NCBI RefSeq assembly: GCF_000237925.1
Contig: NC_031502.1
Span: forward strand, 23,667,794 to 23,731,793
Length of the DNA: 64,000 nucleotides
Direction: 5' to 3'
From: Schistosoma mansoni
Lineage: Eukaryota; Platyhelminthes; Trematoda; Strigeidida; Schistosomatidae
This document shows positions 58,416 through 64,000 of this stretch, in pieces. Within the stretch, counting starts at the first letter, position 1; every line of letters starts with the position of its first letter. Under the pieces are notes generated by a model. The model ran no database searches and was not told the origin of the DNA. It saw nothing but the letters and a program-made list of their open reading frames with translations. A program made the translations under genes and the position numbers.

Positions 58416-59070
58416 ATGCACGGAATCACGGACTCGCGCACACGATTCCTCGCGGTAGTTAAGGCGTTACTGAGCGAGTTTAATAGGCACGTAACACCTA
58501 GTATGTTCACTAGTGATGTTCCGGAACCTTACGAAACTCTCAAACGGTCGATTTTAAAACGCGGAGACCTAACTGATCGACAACGGTTAGACCAACTCCT
58601 TAACAATATCGACCTGCAACATGGTTCTGCGACAGACATGTTGCTAAAAATGAGAGAGGTTATCGGCCAACGAACTTTCGATGATGGCCTATTCCGACAA
58701 CTTTTCTTGTCTAAACTTCCTCAACTCGTGCAAGCAGTTCTCGCCTCATTTCAAAACAACGCCGTAGACGAGCTGGCTGCATCTGCCGACCGCATCTTAG
58801 AAATCACAAAGTCTACTAAGGCCGAGGTCTTTTCAGTCAAAGAAAAACCTCAAACGACCCCGAATGACATCTCGGAATTATGTCATACACTGACACGCTA
58901 TCTTCGATTTCGTCATGATCGTAGTCGGTCAAAGTTCCCACGTAGGAGCGTTTCACGTAAGCGGTCTGTCTCTCGATCACGAGAGACAGACAACCCCGAC
59001 TGGTGCTAGTATCACAACCAGTATGGTAAATCCTCTAGAAATTGCAGGAAGCCTTGCAATCATCCGAAGT
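58416..59070 (+). pseudogene. gag region of the gypsy element (fossil)
   Basis: A capsid-like domain with the LNNIDLQHGSATDMLLKMRE and FLSKLPQLVQAVLA patterns, a basic Arg/Ser-rich segment, and a Cys/His pattern of the CHCC type at about 59004-59060, as in the CsRn1 clade rather than the usual CCHC knuckle. Part of a broken element. Confidence 0.8.
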
Positions 59071-59139
59071 CTAAGGCGACTGACACGAATAAGATTTTGG
59101 GAAACTTTCAAGCCGGCACGCGTTAACGGCAACCGTAGC

Positions 59140-62100
59140 CGGCGAACACAGCCGTCTGTTATACGTCACGGATGTGACTATGAGAGTTCGCTACCTCATC
59201 GACACCGGCGCAGAAGTTAGAGTTCTTCCAGCAAATCCCGACGACAGACTTCGCGAGTCTGTTTTAAGTTTACAGGCGGCAAACGGAAAGCCGATCGCTA
59301 CGTACGGTAAAAGGTAGGTCTACCTTAACGTGGGTTTACGCAAACCCATACACTGGATTTTCATTGTTGCAGACGTCTCTATGCCAATCATTGGTCTAGA
59401 CCTGTTACAATACCACAACCTACCCATCGACACTCGCTCAAGAAAGTTAATAGACGGAAACACTAAGTTATCTGTTTGCGTAACTCCTTGTTCTGGTTGC
59501 AGGTTATCCGCAGTCACGATTAAGCACACCATAGACCCGTTGTATCAATCATTACTGGACAAATACTCAGGGATATACCAACCGCAATCGAAATTGCCTT
59601 GTGTAACCAGCGATGTTACACATCACATCTCGACTACAGGATCACCTGTATTCTCGAAAGCCCGCCGACTCGCTCCCGAAAAGCTTAGGTTGGCCAAAAA
59701 CGAATTCGACCATATGATAGACTTAGGGATAATTCGACCATCAAATAGTCCATGGTCATCCCCATTGCACATGGTCCCTAAAAAGGACAGCAATGATTGG
59801 CGGCCAACTGGTGATTATCGGCGTCTGAATGCTAAAACCATTCCCGATCGTTACCCGTTGCCTCATAATCACGATTTGCCAGCTACCTTGAAAGGTACAA
59901 CTGTCTTTTCGAAAATCGACTTAGTTAGGGCTTATAACCAAATACCGATGGCAACCGACGACATTTCTAAAACCGCCATCATCACTCCTTTCGGTCTCTA
60001 CGAATTCTTACGAATGCCTTTCGGACCAAGAAATGCCCCTAAAACCTTCCAAAGGTTCATAGACGACGTCTTCCGAGGTCTGAACTTCGTACATGCGTAT
60101 GTTGATGACTACCTCATAGCAAGTCCGGACAGAGAATCACATCTCAAACATCTGGACATTGTTTTCGATCGACTCCAAAGGCATGGCATTACTGTAAACA
60201 TTCAGAAATGCCAAATCGGAACAAACTCTTCAGACTTCTTAGGACACACTATTGATGCTCAAGGCATCCGACCCCTTAGAAGCAAAGTGGCGGTCATTCT
60301 GGATTACCCAGAACCGTCCACTATCAAGCAGTTGCGAACTTTTAACAGCCTTGTAAGTTTCTACAGACGGTTCATACCTAAATGCCCATCTCTTATGAAA
60401 CCGTTAACCGACCAACTTCGTGGAAATGCAAAGTCAGTTATTCTAGACGACACTGCTCGTAAAGCATTCTCCACAGTTAAGGAACATATCGCAAAGGCAA
60501 CCCTGCTTGCGCATCAGGACACTCAAACACCCATTAGTATCGCCGTACACCCATCCGACTCAGCAATCGGAGGAGTCTTATAACAATGGGTTAACAACTC
60601 TTGGCAACCTTTAGGATTTTTCTCGAGACGGTTGCTAGACGCGGAATCTAGGTACAGCACGTTCGGTAGGGAACTCCTAGCTATGTATTGTGCTGTACGG
60701 CATTTCCAACATTCCATCAAAGGAAAAGAATTCACACTTTTTACCGATCACATACCTCTTCTCTTCTCTTTAATTTCATCTTCAGACAAGTACTCACCGC
60801 GAGAGTCTCGACAACTCGACTACATTTCGCAGTTTACTTCAGACATACAACATATTTCTGGAGCAAACAATGTAGTCGCAGACGCCTAGTCTCGAACAAG
60901 TTCCTTGAACAGTTTCCAGGGAATCGACTTTCTTAAACTCGCTCAGCTTCAAAAAGAAGACATTGATCCTCAGCACGAGTTATCATCGACAACTCTTAAA
61001 CTAAGTATTAAGCAGATGGGGACAGGTAAGGAAACCTTACTTTGCGACACATCTACAGGTAGGGATCGTCCAATCGTTCCAAAACATTATCGACGCAACG
61101 TCTTCAATACGTTGTACAATCTTTCTCATCCAGGTGCTCGTGCAACAGTCAAACTTATAGCCGAACGGTTTTGCTGGCCTGGTATGAATAAAGACGTGAG
61201 GGGGTGGGCACGCTCCTGTGTAAGCTGTCAGAAATCTAAGGTCATAAGGCACAACAAATGTCCCTGAGGCTCTTTCAAAACCCCTGACGCTCGTTTCGAC
61301 CACGTTCATCTAGATTTGGTAGGACCCTTACCCGATTCGAACGGATACTCATATCTCTTAACATGCGTACACCGTTTCACTCGATGGCCAGAAGCAGTAC
61401 CTATTAAGGACATTACTGCTGAAACAGTGGCTCGCGCTTTCGTAGAACGATGGGTAGCAAATTTCGGCTGCCCTTCCACAATCACTACAGACCGCGGACT
61501 CCAGTTCGAATCTGGACTTTTCCGTTGTCTGACCTCACTATTAGGAATCACGCGCTTCCGAACGACAGCATACCACCCACAAGCAAACGGGTTGGTAGAA
61601 CGTTTTCATCGGCAACTAAAAGCTTCATTATCAGCTGCAAACGTTTCACAGTGAACAGACGCTCTTCCAATCGTCTTGCTAGGTATCCGCAATGCAGTCA
61701 AGGCTGACATTGGATACACTGCATCTCAACTCGTTTATGAAACGACACTCCGACCCCCAGGAGAATTCGTGGATCCTTCAGCTTCTTCATTGAACATGTA
61801 TCTAAACTCTTACACGAGTAGGCTTACAAACGCAATGCGTTCAGTTAAACCTGCTCACACTCGACCTCAATCAACTGATGTTTTCGTTCAACCTGACTTA
61901 CGACATAGTACACACGTCTTCGTTCGTCGAGACTCACATCGACGACCTCTCGAATCAGCATACGAAGGACCCTTCAAAGTTCTTCAACGTGAACCTAAGT
62001 ACTGTGTAGTCGATAAGAACAGCACGAACGATAGCATCAGTATCGATCGCCTAAAAGCAGCGTACTTAGAAGGAAACCCTAGCTACGTCGAACTTCCTTC

Positions 62101-62257
62101 GGTACAATCGAACGATATGGCTCCTACACTTGCAGTACCCCATAAGACAGCCGACACACACCTGGATACTTCGTCAACATCGGAAAATAAACTTAAAACA
62201 ACGCATTCTGGAAGGAGAGTAAGATTTCCAGAACATCTAAACGACTATTGCACGTAG
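59140..62257 (+). pseudogene. pol region of the gypsy element (fossil)
   Basis: In order: an aspartic protease signature; reverse transcriptase with [25 protein letters not shown] and YVDD; RNase H with FTDH; the integrase zinc finger (HPG ... CVSC); the catalytic core with DLVGPLPDSNGYSYLL and the HPQANGLVERFHR segment; and a C-terminal domain with VFVRRDSHRRPLESAYEGPF. All domains are recognisable, but the region is interrupted several times and does not form one frame. Confidence 0.88.
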
Positions 62258-62792
62258 GACACAAACTTCATCTGGAATTCCCTTTTCATTGTTTATTATA
62301 AAAAATAATTTTTTTAATATGCTATTTTTTTATATATTAAAAAAAGACAAAACATTTTCATACTTATGAGCGTATTTATATTTTTTTTATATATATAAAA
62401 AAACCAAAAAAAAACATTTTTTTTTCCGATCGCTTTTACGCTGTTTACAAGTGTATTAGTTTATTTATTTTTTTCCCCGCTCATTTTGTGTCCTTACGCA
62501 AATACGTGTATTTTCGACATGCACTCAAACGTTCTATTTTTTCTCTTTTCCAGGACGGCTGGAAAAGAATGGCGAAGTTTTCCCAAGGAACTGAAATTTT
62601 CATTGTATTTTATTTCTTTATTGTTATGTTGTACCTCACGGTCCCTTAGTTTAAGGAAAGACGACCAGACGCTGCTAAACGAAGCAAGCTATCAGAAGAG
62701 TGTTTACCAACGACAAACTCGTTGGGTTTAAACTTCTGGCTGGTCACGTCTTAGGGTCATCACTACCTCACTAGGGGGGGGGGGTAGTGATC
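62258..62792 (+). other. 3' noncoding part of the gypsy element
   Basis: Runs of A and T at 62290-62480, then mixed sequence ending in a polypurine tract with about 12 consecutive G at 62774-62784, which would prime plus-strand synthesis. An 81-codon frame at 62486-62731 shows no domain. Confidence 0.65.
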
Positions 62793-63121
62793 TGTAACTG
62801 TAAATAATTCCCCAAAATCAATAGCTCATTAAGTGTTCGACATTGGATGCTGACCACTTTTGTTTAAGTGGACTTGTTTAACTGAAGGCTTTCGGTCATG
62901 CATCCGTACCAGATCACGTTTCAACTCGGCGTGGGACACAGCTCCTACGTTTCAATAGTCAGCTAAGAACGAACGCCTCTCGATATATTGGTAACGTATC
63001 AAATATATCTTTCCTACCTCTTCTCGTCTGACTTCTGATTTCTATTTGGCCAAAAGGGTTTCGATTATAGAAGGTGCTACTGGTAGCTAATTGTAAAGTT
63101 AGAATACCAGCCGTATCCTCA
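62793..63121 (+). repeat. 3' LTR of the gypsy element
   Basis: 329 bp, starts TGTAACTG and ends TCCTCA, followed by the AGTT duplication. Confidence 0.93.
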
Positions 63122-63207
63122 AGTTAAAAACCAGTGTACATTGAAGTCAGATTGATAGTAAAACGACATTATAAAATGGGTGGGTTAGTGAGGAATAAAT
63201 AAATGGA

Positions 63208-63588
63208 TTGCTCTGTTATAGTTGTGTGAGGAAACGGTCTATCCGTGGTGAAGAGATTGCAGACATCATCTATATAATCCATCAAGAACAAGGTATCTAT
63301 GGTTCTAAATACTTGCTATTACATAAACCACTGCATAAACTTCATCCCCTTAAAATTTTCACAGAAAACGCTGGTATTCTACTGCCAATATGGTTATTCA
63401 TACCAACACAGTTTAATCAATTACAAGGACGAACAACTTCTGGTTAAAGATTCATAACAAGCATTAGAACATCAAACGCACCTCTTACACGTCTAAGTTT
63501 TGGATTACCAACAGCTGACAACAATTTATTTTCTAATAACAATATGTTACAAGAAGCACGTCATTTTCATGGCATGATCAAATTGTGA
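63208..63588 (+). pseudogene. Unrecognised open stretch, possible gene relic or exon
   Basis: One frame stays open for about 127 codons except for a single TAA at 63445-63447. The first part includes RGEEIADIIYIIHQEQGIYG and the second TRLSFGLPTADNNLFSNNN. Composition is more protein-like than the flanks, and an Asn-rich run is typical of fluke proteins. I do not recognise a family. It may be a decayed host gene copy or part of an old repeat. Confidence 0.3.
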
Positions 63589-64000
63589 GTGGATGCAAGT
63601 AAAGTTCGAAGCTATTAATAACAGGAAGTAATACGGCAAAAGTATAATCGGTCAGTTAAAAACGCCATTTTTAATGTGTTATTTTCGAAGCCTCAGAACC
63701 CGAAAATCTACAAGTTTTAGGTCTTTTTCGCCAGCATCTAATCTAAGGTGTTGTTCTTTTTCGGATTCCCGTCATTTTACACGGTCCGCAAGCGGTAAGT
63801 CCTTACGGAGATAAACTCCTGAACCTTTCAATTAATGTCCATTTTGTGAAATTAGATTGCGTTCATTTGGAGATTTGAATACTGCTTTAAGCAATCCGAA
63901 ATGATTTGGCTTCAAATTTGTCAGGCTACTTAGTCTATACACCTTTAGCAAGGTGACTTCGGAGATATTTTGAGGCATAACTTGATTGATTAGGTGTTTT
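63589..64000. other. Intergenic DNA, no feature seen
   Basis: No coding or repeat signal recognised up to the window edge. Confidence 0.4.

Larger units (their letters stand above)
57788..63121 (+). mobile_element. Ty3/gypsy LTR element, CsRn1/Boudicca-like, coding region broken
   Basis: 5334 bp with 329-bp LTRs at both ends and the 4-bp target duplication AGTT at 57784-57787 and 63122-63125. The primer site TGGTGAGCCCGACGTGATC (58118-58136) fits tRNA-Trp, a hallmark of the CsRn1 clade. Parts in order: gag, protease (IDTGAE), reverse transcriptase (YVDD), RNase H, integrase with an HHCC zinc finger and DDE-type core, a 3' noncoding AT-rich tract and a polypurine tract next to the 3' LTR. The coding region has roughly half a dozen breaks. 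The LTRs differ at one position, so insertion was recent. Its length and LTR size are close to those known for Boudicca, but the exact family is inferred. Confidence 0.92.

Noticed and set aside
1-64000. CRISPR arrays, bacterial operons, riboswitches
   Set aside because: The window is eukaryotic; no spaced short direct repeats or prokaryotic gene organisation were seen.

Overview
The window is AT-rich, intron-rich eukaryotic DNA that looks like a blood-fluke (Schistosoma-type trematode) chromosome. The case rests on its repeats: Sm-alpha-type SINEs carrying a hammerhead ribozyme behind a tRNA-like head, a Penelope-like element with hammerheads in inverted terminal arms, RTE-clade LINE pieces of the schistosome type, and a CsRn1/Boudicca-like Ty3/gypsy element with a tRNA-Trp-type primer site. 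The species cannot be fixed from the sequence alone.

Two host protein genes are well supported. On the minus strand at 10797-14522, one uninterrupted reading frame encodes a 1241-residue, low-complexity Ser/Pro/Arg/Asn-rich protein of unknown function. On the plus strand, 33741-54887 holds a CD36-family class B scavenger receptor that I assembled exon by exon: 12 exons, every junction GT-AG and in phase, 534 residues, one membrane segment near each end. No single open reading frame shows more than a fragment of it. Its introns hold SINEs, LINE fragments, an unnamed dispersed repeat and a 200-base assembly gap.

Layout: 963-1488 is a LINE/SINE-type insertion with a 9-bp target duplication. 4646-5043 is a 398-bp insertion with a 12-bp duplication. 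6576-8966 is a Penelope-like element with 677-bp, almost perfect inverted arms. 10797-14522 is the 1241-residue gene. 14523-27934 has no recognisable gene apart from one candidate micro-exon. 27935-28510 holds SINE pieces. 29452-29790 is an odd GC-richer patch with a tandem 50-mer. 30664-32763 is a compact gag-only LTR element, apparently whole. 33741-54887 is the receptor gene. 57788-63121 is a gypsy element with nearly identical LTRs but a broken coding region. 63208-63588 is an unexplained open stretch.

The most notable points are (1) self-cleaving ribozyme motifs in two unrelated retroelement groups, in at least six copies ranging from intact-looking to dead; (2) the Penelope inverted arms, where one DNA segment is read both as endonuclease sense and as the antisense start of the reverse transcriptase frame; (3) the 2.1-kb gag-only LTR element; and (4) the receptor gene with a long cytoplasmic tail carrying endocytic-type tyrosine motifs. 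I found no convincing wholly new system.
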